Shown: piece after piece, positions 34,571 to 42,763 of the stretch
How the letters are laid out: each line of letters opens with the position of its first letter
How positions within the stretch are numbered: the first letter of the stretch is position 1
DNA from: Streptomyces sp. B1I3
GTDB lineage: Bacteria; Actinomycetota; Actinomycetes; Streptomycetales; Streptomycetaceae
NCBI RefSeq assembly: GCF_030816615.1
Contig: NZ_JAUSYD010000001.1
Location: 7,152,501-7,216,500 of the forward strand
Length of the DNA stretch: 64,000 bases
Direction: 5' to 3'
Made by a program: the position numbers and the translations under genes
The notes under the pieces: model-generated
The model's database searches: none
Seen by the model: only the letters and a program-made list of their open reading frames with translations
What the model was told of the DNA's origin: nothing

Positions 34571-34715
34571 GAGCGGCCGATCGAGCGGTCGTACGAACGA
34601 CCGGCCGATCGAGCGAGCTGAACGACCGGCCGATCGAGCGAGCTGAACGACCGGCCGATCGAGCGGCCTGAGCGACCGGCCGATCGAGTGGCTGAGCGGC
34701 CGGCCGCATGACCGG
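34571..34715 (+). repeat. 25-bp tandem repeat array
   Basis: About five to six head-to-tail copies of a 24-25 bp unit beginning GAACGACCGGCCGATCGAG. Two copies (34595-34619 and 34620-34644) are identical; outer copies diverge. Each unit contains the palindrome CGATCG. The array fills much of the 355-bp gap between the lamin-tail and cyclophilin genes, and no gene crosses it. It is not a CRISPR: no spacers separate the units. Confidence 0.85.
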
Positions 34716-34863
34716 ATTGCGGCAATCGCCTGCGCGACGCGGCGCACCGTGGCCTCACCGCCGTGGTGCGCCGCACTCGTGCGGCGGGGCGGGGAGGGCG
34801 GTGGGAGCCGCGCCGGGCGGGGGCTGTGCACGCACGGTCGGCCGGTGATGTCAGGATGGCCTC

Positions 34864-35361
34864 ATGACCATCAAGGCGTATTTCGACATCACCATCGACG
34901 AGCAGCCCGCAGGGCGGATCGTGTTCAACCTCTTCGACGACGTGACCCCCAAGACCGCGGAGAACTTCCGCGCCCTGGCCACCGGCGAGCACGGCTACGG
35001 CTACGCCGGATCGCCGTTCCACCGGGTCATCCCGGACTTCATGCTGCAGGGCGGCGACTTCACCCGCGGCAACGGCACCGGCGGCAAGAGCATCTACGGC
35101 GAGAAGTTCGCCGACGAGAACTTCACCCTGAAGCACAACAAGCCGGGTCTGCTCTCGATGGCCAACGCGGGCCCGAACAGCAACGGTTCGCAGTTCTTCA
35201 TCACCACCGTCGTCACCCCGTGGCTGGACGGCAAGCACGTCGTGTTCGGCGAGGTCGCCGACGAGTCCAGCATGGAGCTCGTCCGCAAGATCGAGTCGTA
35301 CGGCTCCTCGACCGGCAAGACCAAGGCGGCCATCGCCGTCTCCGCGTCCGGCGTTCTCTGA
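34864..35361 (+). CDS. peptidyl-prolyl cis-trans isomerase (cyclophilin)
   Basis: A 165-residue cytoplasmic cyclophilin covering only the catalytic domain. The active-site stretch is SPFHRVIPDFMLQGGDFT, followed by NSNGSQFFITT and WLDGKHVVFGEV. It speeds isomerisation of proline peptide bonds during protein folding. It stands alone, with its own ribosome site and a very strong terminator. Confidence 0.95.
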   Translation: MTIKAYFDITIDEQPAGRIVFNLFDDVTPKTAENFRALATGEHGYGYAGSPFHRVIPDFMLQGGDFTRGNGTGGKSIYGEKFADENFTLKHNKPGLLSMANAGPNSNGSQFFITTVVTPWLDGKHVVFGEVADESSMELVRKIESYGSSTGKTKAAIAVSASGVL

Positions 35362-35369
35362 GGCCCGCG

Positions 35370-35410
35370 GCGGGGCCCCGGCCGGCCTCTTCGGCCGGCC
35401 GGGGCCCCGC
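35370..35410 (+). terminator. strong hairpin terminator after cyclophilin gene
   Basis: An 18-bp perfect stem (GCGGGGCCCCGGCCGGCC and complement) with loop TCTTC starts nine bases after the cyclophilin stop. Confidence 0.9.
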
Positions 35411-35530
35411 ACGCGTCCCGCGCGGACCTCGCCGCCGTCGTGCCGGAGCCGCCACCTCCCGTGGAAGCGGAGTGCGACCTGCCAGGATGGAGGCGCTCGG
35501 TAAGCGGACGTGTGGCGGAAGGACCGTAGG

Positions 35531-36325
35531 GTGCGCATCGATCTCGCCGGCAGGACAGCGGTCGTCACCGGCTCCTCGCAGGGCATCGGACTCGCCATCG
35601 CCACCGGGCTGGCCGGGGCGGGAGCGGGCGTCGTCCTGACCGGACGGGGCAGGGAACGGCTCGAGACGGCGGCTGACGGCCTCCGCGCCACCGTGCCGGA
35701 CGCGGCCGTCCGCACGCTCGCCTGCGACCTGGCCACGGAGGAGGGCGCGGCTGAGCTGCAGGAAGCCGTTCCCGCAGCGGACATCCTCGTGAACAACCTG
35801 GGCATCTTCGGCTCCCGGCCACCGCTGGAGATCACCGACGACGAGTGGCGCACCTACTTCGACACGAACGTCCTCAGCGCGGTCCGGCTGATCCGCCGCT
35901 ACCTGCCCGGGATGACCGAGCGGGGGTGGGGCAGGGTGCAGAACATCGCGAGCGACTCCGCGATCGCGATCCCCGCGGAGATGATCCATTACGGCATGTC
36001 GAAGACGGCGCTGCTGGCCGTCTCCCGGGGCTTCGCCAAGGAGGCGGCGGGCACCGGAGTCACCGTGAACTCGGTGATCGCCGGACCCACGCACACCGGA
36101 GGCGTCGAGGATTTCGTCTACGAGCTCGTGGACCGTGATCTGCCGTGGGACGAGGCCCAGCGCGCTTTCATGCGCCTGCACCGGCCGCAGTCCCTGCTGC
36201 AGCGGCTGATCGAGCCGGAGGAGATCGCGAACCTCGTCGTCTATCTCAGCTCCCCCCAGGCCTCGGCCACCACGGGTGCCGCAGTGCGGGTGGACGGGGG
36301 TTACGTCGACTCGATCGTGCCCTGA
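35531..36325 (+). CDS. SDR-family oxidoreductase
   Basis: A 264-residue classical SDR with TGSSQGIG, NNLGIFG, Ser in NIASDSA and Tyr-Lys in HYGMSKT. It belongs to the 3-oxoacyl-reductase-like group that includes many enzymes of unknown substrate. GTG 35531 was chosen because GGAAGGA precedes it at eight bases. It lies 26 bp upstream of the RNase HI gene, probably without functional link. Confidence 0.87.
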   Translation: MRIDLAGRTAVVTGSSQGIGLAIATGLAGAGAGVVLTGRGRERLETAADGLRATVPDAAVRTLACDLATEEGAAELQEAVPAADILVNNLGIFGSRPPLEITDDEWRTYFDTNVLSAVRLIRRYLPGMTERGWGRVQNIASDSAIAIPAEMIHYGMSKTALLAVSRGFAKEAAGTGVTVNSVIAGPTHTGGVEDFVYELVDRDLPWDEAQRAFMRLHRPQSLLQRLIEPEEIANLVVYLSSPQASATTGAAVRVDGGYVDSIVP

Positions 36326-36351
36326 TCCCGGGTGCTGGCATGATCGGGGGC

Positions 36352-37062
36352 ATGGACGAGCGCATCATCGCCGCGTGTGACGGGGCATCGAAGGGGAATC
36401 CGGGACCTGCTGCCTGGGCGTGGGTCATGGCCGATGCCCAGGGGCGCCCGCAGCGCTGGGAGGCCGGCCCGCTGGGGACCGCCACCAACAACGTCGCCGA
36501 GCTCACCGCCCTGCGGGAGCTGCTGGCGACCACGGACCCGGGTGTGCCGGTCGAGGTGCGCATGGATTCGCAGTACGCGATGAACGCGGTGACCAAGTGG
36601 CTGCCGGGCTGGAAGCGCAACGGCTGGAAGACGTCGGCGGGGAAGCCGGTCGCCAACCGGGAGCTGGTGGTCGCCATCGACGAGCTGCTGGCCGGGCGGG
36701 ACGTGAGCTTCCGCTACGTACCGGCGCACCAGGTGAACGGTGATCCGCTCAACGCGCTCGCCGACCAGGCCGCGAGTGAGGCCGCCGTGGCGCAGCGGGC
36801 GGCGGGGACCAGACACGGCTCCGCGGAGCTGCCGGTCCCGGCTCCAGCCCGCTCGACCAAGAGCCGGGCTGCCGGCGGGGCGCCCACCGATCCCGGAACG
36901 GGCGCGGGCACGGGGAAGACGTCGCGGTCCGGCGGGACGATCCGCGCGAGATTCGCGGGCCGGTGCCACTGCGGCAAGCCCTATGCGGCGAAGGACATGA
37001 TCGCGAAGAATCCGCAGGGCTGGGGTCATCCGGAGTGCCGGACGGCGCCCGCCGGAGTCTGA
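36352..37062 (+). CDS. ribonuclease HI with C-terminal Cys motif
   Basis: A 236-residue protein. The N-terminal 135 residues are RNase H type 1, with catalytic Asp10 in CDGASKGNPG, Glu in NVAELTALRE, Asp in RMDSQYA and the late Asp in NALADQAA. A flexible Pro/Ala linker leads to a C-terminal zinc-ribbon-like motif (GRCHCGKPYAAKDM, then GHPEC). It cuts RNA in RNA-DNA hybrids; the tail may bind nucleic acid. Two ATGs (36340, 36352) are possible. Confidence 0.88.
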   Translation: MDERIIAACDGASKGNPGPAAWAWVMADAQGRPQRWEAGPLGTATNNVAELTALRELLATTDPGVPVEVRMDSQYAMNAVTKWLPGWKRNGWKTSAGKPVANRELVVAIDELLAGRDVSFRYVPAHQVNGDPLNALADQAASEAAVAQRAAGTRHGSAELPVPAPARSTKSRAAGGAPTDPGTGAGTGKTSRSGGTIRARFAGRCHCGKPYAAKDMIAKNPQGWGHPECRTAPAGV

Positions 37063-37077
37063 GCCGGGCCCGGGCCT

Positions 37078-37800
37078 TCAGATATCGGCCCAGACGAGCC
37101 GGCCGGAGAGGCTCGTGCGGGTGCCCCAGCGCACCGCGAGCGCGTCCACGAGTACGAGGCCACGGCCGTCCTCGGCGAGTGTCGCCAGGCCGAGGTCGTC
37201 GAAACCTTCGCCGTCGCCGATCTCTTCGCCGTCGCCCGGGCCTACGCGGTGATCAAGGCCGTCGAGGCCTGGCCGGCCGTCCGGGCCGTCCGCGGTGTCC
37301 GGGCCACCCAGGGGATCCGGCCCATCCGCGCCGAGGGCGCGGGGCGGCTCCATGGCGCCCGTGGCGTCGGCGCCGCCGGTTCGGTGCCCGCCGTGGGGGG
37401 CGGCGCCCTGTCCGGGGAGATGCGAGGGCTCCGGGCGGCGCGGCTGCGGGGCCCGCGGCCCGCGCGGACCCACGGCGGCGTCGGCCGGGCGTGGCGGGAC
37501 GGGCACGCGCCCCCGGCCGCGGTTCCACACGCAGATGCGCACCCGGCCCGGGGTCCGCATGACACGGCACCGGATCCGTCGGCCCGCGGTGTGCTGCACC
37601 GCGTTCGTGACCAGTTCGGTGATCACCAGAGCCGCGGCCTCGACGCGGTCCGCGGGCTCTCCCCAGTCCCGCAGCGCTTGCTGCACCCGGTGCCGGGCTT
37701 CGGGGACGCCCTTGGGGAGACGGGGAATCCACCAGCTCTGTGCACTGCGCCCGCCGGAGTCCTCCTGGCTGGGTCGAGTGCAGGTGTCTATTTCCGACAT
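37078..37800 (-). CDS. anti-sigma-type ATP-binding protein with long insertion
   Basis: A 240-residue HATPase_c_2 protein. The N box is TELVTNAVQHTAG and the G box is EDGRGLVLVDALAVRWG. Between them lies an insertion of about 90 Pro/Gly/Asp-rich residues (about 115-205), absent from ordinary SpoIIAB/RsbW-like kinases. Pairing of such an ATPase with a divergent WhiJ-like regulator recalls AbaA/WhiJ-type developmental loci of Streptomyces, but the usual DUF397 partner is missing. Role as an anti-sigma kinase is not shown. Confidence 0.8.
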   Translation of the reverse strand: MSEIDTCTRPSQEDSGGRSAQSWWIPRLPKGVPEARHRVQQALRDWGEPADRVEAAALVITELVTNAVQHTAGRRIRCRVMRTPGRVRICVWNRGRGRVPVPPRPADAAVGPRGPRAPQPRRPEPSHLPGQGAAPHGGHRTGGADATGAMEPPRALGADGPDPLGGPDTADGPDGRPGLDGLDHRVGPGDGEEIGDGEGFDDLGLATLAEDGRGLVLVDALAVRWGTRTSLSGRLVWADI

Positions 37801-37814
37801 GTATGTACTCTCGG

Positions 37815-37834
37815 TGCAAAGTGCATACTTTGCA
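37815..37834. promoter_or_regulatory. 20-bp inverted repeat between divergent genes
   Basis: TGCAAAG and CTTTGCA are perfect 7-bp arms around TGCATA. The site sits in the 88-bp gap between the ATPase and HTH genes and is AT-rich against the background. It is a strong candidate operator for the adjacent HTH regulator, controlling both genes. Confidence 0.6.
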
Positions 37835-37888
37835 AGCGACAGAATGTCCGGGCCGCTCTGCATCGGAGCACACGAGGAAGGTACGCGC

Positions 37889-38728
37889 ATGAGGCCCCGA
37901 TCCGGCCCCACGGTCGAGCACCGTGTCCTGGCGGCACGCCTGCGGATGCTGCGGGAACGCGCGGGCGTCAGTCTGCAGGCCGCAGCGGTGGCCCTGGGCG
38001 CGCACCCGGCCACCGTACGGCGCATCGAACGCGCGGAGACCGGCCTCGACGCCCGCCAGGTCCGCGTCCTGCTGGACCGCTACCAGGTGCCGGCCGCGGA
38101 GGCGGAGCCGATCATGGCCGGGCTCGGCGCCGCGAACCTGCCCGGATGGTGGCACCGCTGGCGGGACGTCATGGAGCCGTGGCAGCAGGAGGTCATCGGC
38201 ATCGAGTCCTCGTCCGCGCTCGTGCGGACCTGGCACCCCGCACTGGTCCCCGAACTGCTGAGGACACCGGCCTACGAGGCGGCGCTTCGCCGGACCCTGC
38301 ACCACGACGACGCACCGGGGCGCCTGGAGCGGCGCGTCGAGCTGCTGGTGGAGCGGCAGCGGCGGCTGAGCGAGCGCGGCACGACGCTCTGGGCCCTCTT
38401 CCCGGCCGCCGCCCTGCACACGCGGGTCGGCGGGCCCGAGGTGATGGCAGAGCAGCGGGCGGTGCTGTCCGAGACCGCGCACCGGCCGTTGATCACCGTG
38501 CAGGTCGTGCCCCTCGACTTCCCGCCGCACCCCCTGACCGGCGTACCGCCGCTGCACCTGCTGCGGGTTCCGGCTCGGGAGATCGGTGACCGGGCCGTCC
38601 TGGAGGTGCCGGGGGCCCGGGTGGACATCGTCGACGAGCCGGATGCGGTGATGAACCACCGCATCCGGCTGGACAGCGCCTGTGCGGCCGCCCCCCACCC
38701 GGGCACCCCCTTGCCGGATGTCCCGTAG
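37889..38728 (+). CDS. WhiJ-like HTH regulator with DUF5753 domain
   Basis: A 279-residue regulator: an N-terminal XRE-type HTH (LRMLRERAGVSLQAAAVALG, then VRRIERAETG) and a C-terminal DUF5753 domain (about 95-265; GIESSSALVRTWHPALVPEL, LLVERQRRL). These proteins are abundant in Streptomyces and influence development. ATG 37889 follows GAGGAAGG. The adjacent ATPase and the shared palindrome support a regulatory pair. Confidence 0.88.
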   Translation: MRPRSGPTVEHRVLAARLRMLRERAGVSLQAAAVALGAHPATVRRIERAETGLDARQVRVLLDRYQVPAAEAEPIMAGLGAANLPGWWHRWRDVMEPWQQEVIGIESSSALVRTWHPALVPELLRTPAYEAALRRTLHHDDAPGRLERRVELLVERQRRLSERGTTLWALFPAAALHTRVGGPEVMAEQRAVLSETAHRPLITVQVVPLDFPPHPLTGVPPLHLLRVPAREIGDRAVLEVPGARVDIVDEPDAVMNHRIRLDSACAAAPHPGTPLPDVP

Positions 38729-38760
38729 GCGCCCGGAGCGCACCCGTACCGGAGGCCGGG

Positions 38761-38765
38761 GAGAA
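38761..38765. repeat. target-site duplication, left copy (GAGAA)
   Basis: GAGAA lies directly outside the left inverted repeat and recurs directly outside the right one at 42318-42322. A 5-bp duplication is the hallmark of Tn3-family insertion. Confidence 0.75.
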
Positions 38766-38815
38766 GGCCCTGTTCTCGTACAGCTGCCGCCAGGTGGCGT
38801 GGAGCGCTGAGTAAC
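38766..38815 (+). repeat. left terminal inverted repeat
   Basis: Begins GGCCCTGTTCTCGTACAGCT and matches the reverse complement of 42268-42317 at 46 of 50 positions by eye. Confidence 0.85.
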
Positions 38816-38990
38816 TACCTGGTTGAGCGGTCGCGCTGCTGGAGGGCGGCGAAGTCGGCGTGCGCCGTCTCGATGACCTCCGGGTACGCCTGGCTCTCAT
38901 CGTGCTCGGCCGGCGCCCGGTAGATGCTGGAGAGGCTGGGGCTGTGTCCCTTGCGGCGGCCGGTGGGGATGGGTCGGCGGCGGAGGTTGG
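38815..38990 (-). pseudogene. C-terminal gene fragment next to transposon end
   Basis: A minus-strand frame without a start codon ends in TAG at 38815-38817 and reads SIYRAPAEHDESQAYPEVIE near its end, which looks like genuine protein. Its stop lies at the inner edge of the left repeat. It may be the tail of a transposon recombinase or passenger; I do not recognise the family. Confidence 0.35.
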
Positions 38991-39021
38991 GAGGGCTTGA
39001 GCGGCGTGTTGAGTTCCGTTC

Positions 39022-40023
39022 TCACCGCGCCGGGACGGTCTCTGGTGTTGTGGTGCGGGCTGCGTGGGCGTAGCGGGCGGCGAGGTCCCCGAATGCGGTG
39101 GCCAGTTGGGGCGGGCCGATGACCTCGATATCGGTGTCGAAGCGACCGATGGCGGCGGCGAGGCCGGTCCATGACCAGGAGCCGAGGATGAGCCGGCAGT
39201 GGTGGGGGCTGAGTTCCACAACGATTCCGTCCTGGGCGAAGGGCGCGACATCGGCGGCCGGGAGGTGGAGGATGACTTCGCCTCGGCAGGGCCAGTCGGT
39301 GGTGGTGCCGTCGTTGCCGCGGAATCGGCTGGTGATGAAGGTGGAGACGTTGCCGCCGGGGAGGTCGCGCGGGGCGAAGCGAGGGCCGGTGGGTGTGCGG
39401 GGGCGGATGCGGTCGGCGCGGAAGGTACGCCAGTCCTCGCGATGGAGGTCCCAGGCCACCAGGTACCAGCGATGACACCAGCTGACCAGGTGGTGGGGTT
39501 GTACGCGGCGGGTGTCATCGGCCGAGGTGCTTGGGCCCGGGGCGTAGTCGAAGCGCAGTTCCTCGCGGGCGTGGATGGCGCGGCTCAGGTCCATCAGGAC
39601 CTGAGCGTCGACCTGGGGGGTGCCGCCGGCCGCCGCGGGCGGTTGGACGGCGGTGATGTGCAACAGGTCGATGCGGTGGCGCAGGCGGGGCGGCATGACC
39701 TGGCGGAGGGTGGCCAGCGCGCGGGAAGCGTCTTCGGCGACGGTGGTGCCGACGGCCGCGGTCCGCAGCGCGACGGCCAGGGCGACGGCCTGCTCGTCGT
39801 CGAACAGCATGGGCGGCAGGTGAGTGCCCGCCTCCAGGCGGTAGCCGCCGGCCGGTCCTTTGACGGTTGTGATCGGGTAGTCGAGTTCGCGCAGGCGGTC
39901 GATGTCACGGCGCACGGTGCGCGAGGTGATGCCAAGACGCCTGGCGAGATCATCGCCGGACCAGTCCCGGGTCGTTTGAAGGAGCGAGAGCAGCGCGAGC
40001 AGCCGGGCGGACGTTTTATGCAT
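39022..40023 (-). CDS. YafY-type WYL-domain transcriptional regulator
   Basis: A 333-residue regulator: N-terminal HTH_11 (SGDDLARRLGITSRTVRRD) followed by the WYL domain (ELRFDYAPG, then CHRWYLVAWDL) and a C-terminal WCX region. WYL proteins respond to small ligands or nucleic acids. It lies inside the transposon and is divergent from a VOC gene, a pair often seen together. An alternative ATG at 40032 adds three residues. A tandem repeat in the shared promoter may be its operator. Confidence 0.87.
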   Translation of the reverse strand: MHKTSARLLALLSLLQTTRDWSGDDLARRLGITSRTVRRDIDRLRELDYPITTVKGPAGGYRLEAGTHLPPMLFDDEQAVALAVALRTAAVGTTVAEDASRALATLRQVMPPRLRHRIDLLHITAVQPPAAAGGTPQVDAQVLMDLSRAIHAREELRFDYAPGPSTSADDTRRVQPHHLVSWCHRWYLVAWDLHREDWRTFRADRIRPRTPTGPRFAPRDLPGGNVSTFITSRFRGNDGTTTDWPCRGEVILHLPAADVAPFAQDGIVVELSPHHCRLILGSWSWTGLAAAIGRFDTDIEVIGPPQLATAFGDLAARYAHAARTTTPETVPAR

Positions 40024-40154
40024 GACACCCATCGTTCCTGGAGTAGCGGACACACCCTGTCCTCTACCTCCGCCATCGTGGCATACGAGCCGTTCGGGAG
40101 GCATGCCCCCTGGTCACGGCCGCCGCTCGGCATCGGCGGCCGACGGCTCATATG

Positions 40155-40176
40155 TGTCATATCGATGTCATATCGA
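40155..40176. promoter_or_regulatory. tandem 11-bp direct repeat TGTCATATCGA
   Basis: Two perfect head-to-tail copies of TGTCATATCGA lie 16 bp before the VOC start and in front of the divergent WYL gene. They are likely binding sites for the WYL regulator and may overlap the VOC promoter. Confidence 0.5.
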
Positions 40177-40191
40177 GGCAAGGAGCAGGTC

Positions 40192-40614
40192 ATGTCTGTC
40201 ACGACCACCACTCACCTGAACTTCCGGGGCACCGCGCGTGAGGCGCTGGACTTCTACCAGTCCGTCTTCGGCGGACGTACTGTCGCGGTCACCTACAAGG
40301 ACGCGGGCGCCGTGCGGAACGAGAGCGAGGCGGACTGGGTGATGTGGGGCGAGGTGGTCGGCGGCAACGGATTCCACGTCATGGCCTACGACGTGCCCTC
40401 GCAGCTGCCCTGGAACCAGGGCGACAACTCGTTCTTCGTCTCCGTGCGCGGAGACGACGCCGAGGAGATCAGCGCCCTGTGGGGCAAGCTCGCCGAGGGC
40501 TCGACCATCGTGAATCCGCTGGAGCCCGCGCAGTGGGCGCCGCTGTACGGCATGCTCACCGACCGCTTCGGCGTCACCTGGGTCCTGGACGTCACCGCTC
40601 CGTACAACGGCTGA
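40192..40614 (+). CDS. PhnB-like VOC protein
   Basis: A 140-residue single VOC domain of the PhnB/YjdN group (LNFRGTAREALDFYQSVFGG, LYGMLTDRFGVTWVLDV). The group includes proteins of unknown function and some resistance-type binders. AAGGAG precedes the ATG. Probably controlled by the divergent WYL regulator. Confidence 0.87.
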   Translation: MSVTTTTHLNFRGTAREALDFYQSVFGGRTVAVTYKDAGAVRNESEADWVMWGEVVGGNGFHVMAYDVPSQLPWNQGDNSFFVSVRGDDAEEISALWGKLAEGSTIVNPLEPAQWAPLYGMLTDRFGVTWVLDVTAPYNG

Positions 40615-40726
40615 ACTGAGCGACCGACCTGACACGCCTGCGCCGTCCGGGCCGCCCCAGCCGCCCGGGCGGCCCGGACGGCGCGGGCACCGAACAAGTA
40701 CAGCAGCGGAAGGGAAACGGGCCACC

Positions 40727-41074
40727 GTGAGAATGCGGAAGCTGGGGCGGACCGGCATCGAAGTCAGCGCCTACTGCCTGGGCACCATGGTGTTCGGCAA
40801 AGTGGGCAATCCGGATCACGACGACTGTGTGCGCATGATCCACCGGGCACTGGAAGAGGGCGTCAATTTCGTCGACACCGCCGACGTCTACGGCTACAGC
40901 GAGACCGAGGAGATCGTCGGAAAGGCCCTCAAGGGACGCCGCGACGAGGTCGTGCTGGCGACCAAGTTCAACGGACCGATGGGCGAGGGCCCCAATCGCG
41001 GCGGCAGCTCCCGGCGCTGGGTCGTCCAAGCGGTCGAGGGCTCGCTGAAGCGGCTGCGGACCGACTACATCGAC
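40727..41074 (+). pseudogene. truncated aldo/keto reductase
   Basis: The frame from GTG 40727 (or ATG 40733) encodes the first 116 residues of an aldo/keto reductase: KLGRTGIEVSAYCLG, the catalytic Asp-Tyr region DTADVYGYSE, Lys in ATKFNG, and KRLRTDYID. It then runs straight into transposase sequence at about 41075, where a complete enzyme would continue for about 200 residues. The catalytic His and the cofactor half are missing. Confidence 0.85.
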
Positions 41075-42066
41075 GATCCCCATGTTCGTGCCCGGCTCGA
41101 ACAGGACCAGCAGCAGCCGGCGCCGCAGCACGTCCTTCGACAGCATCTCCCTGGTGGCCACCGAGGTGAACTCCTCAATGAAGCCGGTGTCGAACTCGGC
41201 ATACTTCAGGATGTCCAGCAGGTCGATGGTGCCCCAGCGCCGCTCGATCTCCCCCTTGATCGTCACCAGGGACGCCGGCTCTTCCTGCTTGCCGCGCGGG
41301 AGACACGGATCCACGGCTCGCCGTGCTTCTTGACGATCGCGACCCCGCCCGTCGTGCCCTCCGTCATGGTGCGTTCGAAGCGGTCCAGCGAGGTACGGAG
41401 CTTGCCTTGCAGGGAGGTGATGAACTCCCCGGCGTCCTGCGGGTGGCCCAGCGCGGCGTAGTGCACGTCCCGGTTGTCCTCGAAGTCCGCCGGCAGGTCG
41501 TCCTCAGGGTTGCGCCACCGGTTCGCCCCCACCACCCAGATCTCCCGGCGCCGCACCGCGTCCCGCAGAGCGACCAGCACACACAGCTCATACGGCATGC
41601 GCTCGACCCGGCCCTTGTCGTCCACCACCGCCGCCCGCCACTGCTCGGGCACCACCCCCGCCGGCGGCACGTTCTCCGCGGGTCGAAGAACACCCCCTCC
41701 TTCAGCGGCTGGTCCAAATAGCGCTGGAGCAGGTCGATCGCGTCCATCACCGGCCGGTACGAGGTGTTGTTGCACTTCAGCTCCAGCGCACCCAGCAGCG
41801 GCGAGAGCATCCGCCGCCAGTGCGCCGAGTACGACGACCGCAACACCGTACGCACTCGGGCCTTGTAGCGGGCCTCGTTCGCCGCGGCCTCCGCGGCGAG
41901 GGCCTTGAGCGTCTTCTCCCCGCCGACCACCGGGTAGATCACCCGCCGCACGGTGCCGGACGGCTCGGACAAGGCGTCCTCCGCGACCCGCAGGAGCATG
42001 CCCTCCTTGCCTCGAATCTTCTTCAGCTCGGCGTTGAGCTCCTTGTCGACCTTCCGCTCCGCACGG
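41075..42066 (-). pseudogene. Tn3-family transposase fragment, frameshifted
   Basis: Read from 42066 downwards, the frames join into a Tn3 TnpA middle section: ERKVDKELNAELKKIRGKEG, then SAHWRRMLSPLLGALELKCN, then ANRWRNPEDDLPADFEDNRD and finally TGFIEEFTSVATREMLSKDV. Frameshifts occur near 41682 and near 41298. Homology ends at GTNMGI exactly where the aldo/keto reductase begins, so the catalytic DDE region is lost. The N-terminus is also short. Confidence 0.83.
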
Positions 42067-42464
42067 GGTGTGAAAACTGGAGCAACAACGCGAAACCCAA
42101 CAGGGTCGCCCCAGACTTGTTCCGCACCCTTTTCATGTCGTCTTCAAGCAGCGTCCAGACCTCGATCAGGCCTTATGGCTCCCAGTCCTGCCGCATCCAC
42201 CCCACCCTTCACCGTCACTCGTTCAGCTCAACGAGGCGGCCGGCCCAGGGGAAACGAGGACTATGGCGGTTACTCGGCGCTACACACCACCTGGCGGTAG
42301 CTGTACGAGAACAGGGCCGAGAAGCCCGGGCGCACCCGTACCGCGGGCCGGCAGATGGCTGTGTGCCGTTGCGAGCAGGCCCGTTGGGGTTTCGGACGCT
42401 CGATGCCGGTCACCCGCATGAGGACGGACCCAGCCGAACACCGGTATACGAAGGAGTGACAGAC
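42067..42464. other. transposon right end and whiB promoter region
   Basis: The part up to 42317 belongs to the transposon and ends with the right inverted repeat. The remaining 147 bp, after the GAGAA duplication at 42318-42322, carry the promoter of the WhiB-like gene. No gene is supported. Confidence 0.5.
42268..42317 (-). repeat. right terminal inverted repeat
   Basis: Reverse complement of the left transposon end with four mismatches over 50 bp. The outer GAGAA copy is 42318-42322. Confidence 0.85.
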
Positions 42465-42722
42465 ATGGACAACTGGCGCACGCACGCGGCCTGCCGCGAC
42501 GCGGACCCCGACCTTTTCTTCCCCATCGGGAGCACCGGCCCGGCACTCGTGCAGGCCGGGGAGGCCAAGGCGGTCTGCGGGCAGTGCCCCGTGCGGGAGA
42601 AGTGCCTGGACTGGGCCTTGGAGAACGGGCAGGACTCCGGCGTCTGGGGAGGCCTGGACGAGAACGAACGGCGTGCCCTCAAGCGGCGCCGCGCCCGGAC
42701 ACAGGCCAGGAGCCACGGATGA
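42465..42722 (+). CDS. WhiB-like iron-sulfur protein
   Basis: An 85-residue Wbl protein. Four Cys residues (AACRDAD and CGQCPVREKC) bind a [4Fe-4S] cluster; the GVWGGLDENE turn and the basic tail KRRRARTQAR follow. Wbl proteins partner the principal sigma factor and control development and redox responses. The sequence is closest to the WblE/WhiB1 type, and this would be an extra copy beside the core gene, which is inference. GAAGGAG precedes the ATG. It starts 147 bp outside the transposon. Confidence 0.92.
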   Translation: MDNWRTHAACRDADPDLFFPIGSTGPALVQAGEAKAVCGQCPVREKCLDWALENGQDSGVWGGLDENERRALKRRRARTQARSHG

Positions 42723-42763
42723 CACCTGCCGGCTCCGGCGCCCCGCCCGGGAGACGATGAGCC

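Larger units (their letters stand above)
38766..42317. mobile_element. degenerate Tn3-family transposon with 5-bp target duplication
   Basis: A 3,552-bp element bounded by 50-bp inverted repeats (38766-38815 and 42268-42317) that differ at four positions, flanked by GAGAA duplications. Inside are a short unidentified minus-strand fragment, a WYL regulator, a VOC protein, a truncated aldo/keto reductase and a Tn3 transposase fragment broken by two frameshifts and lacking its C-terminal catalytic part. No resolvase gene is seen. It cannot move by itself; a transposase acting in trans on the ends could in principle mobilise it. Confidence 0.8.

Noticed and set aside
34571..34715. Possible CRISPR array
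   Set aside because: Units abut directly without unique spacers and no cas genes occur in the window. Treated as a tandem repeat.
40592..41314. Independent minus-strand gene across the aldo/keto reductase
   Set aside because: Only its first part (TnpA homology, 41075 upwards) is real; the rest is the antisense of the reductase fragment.
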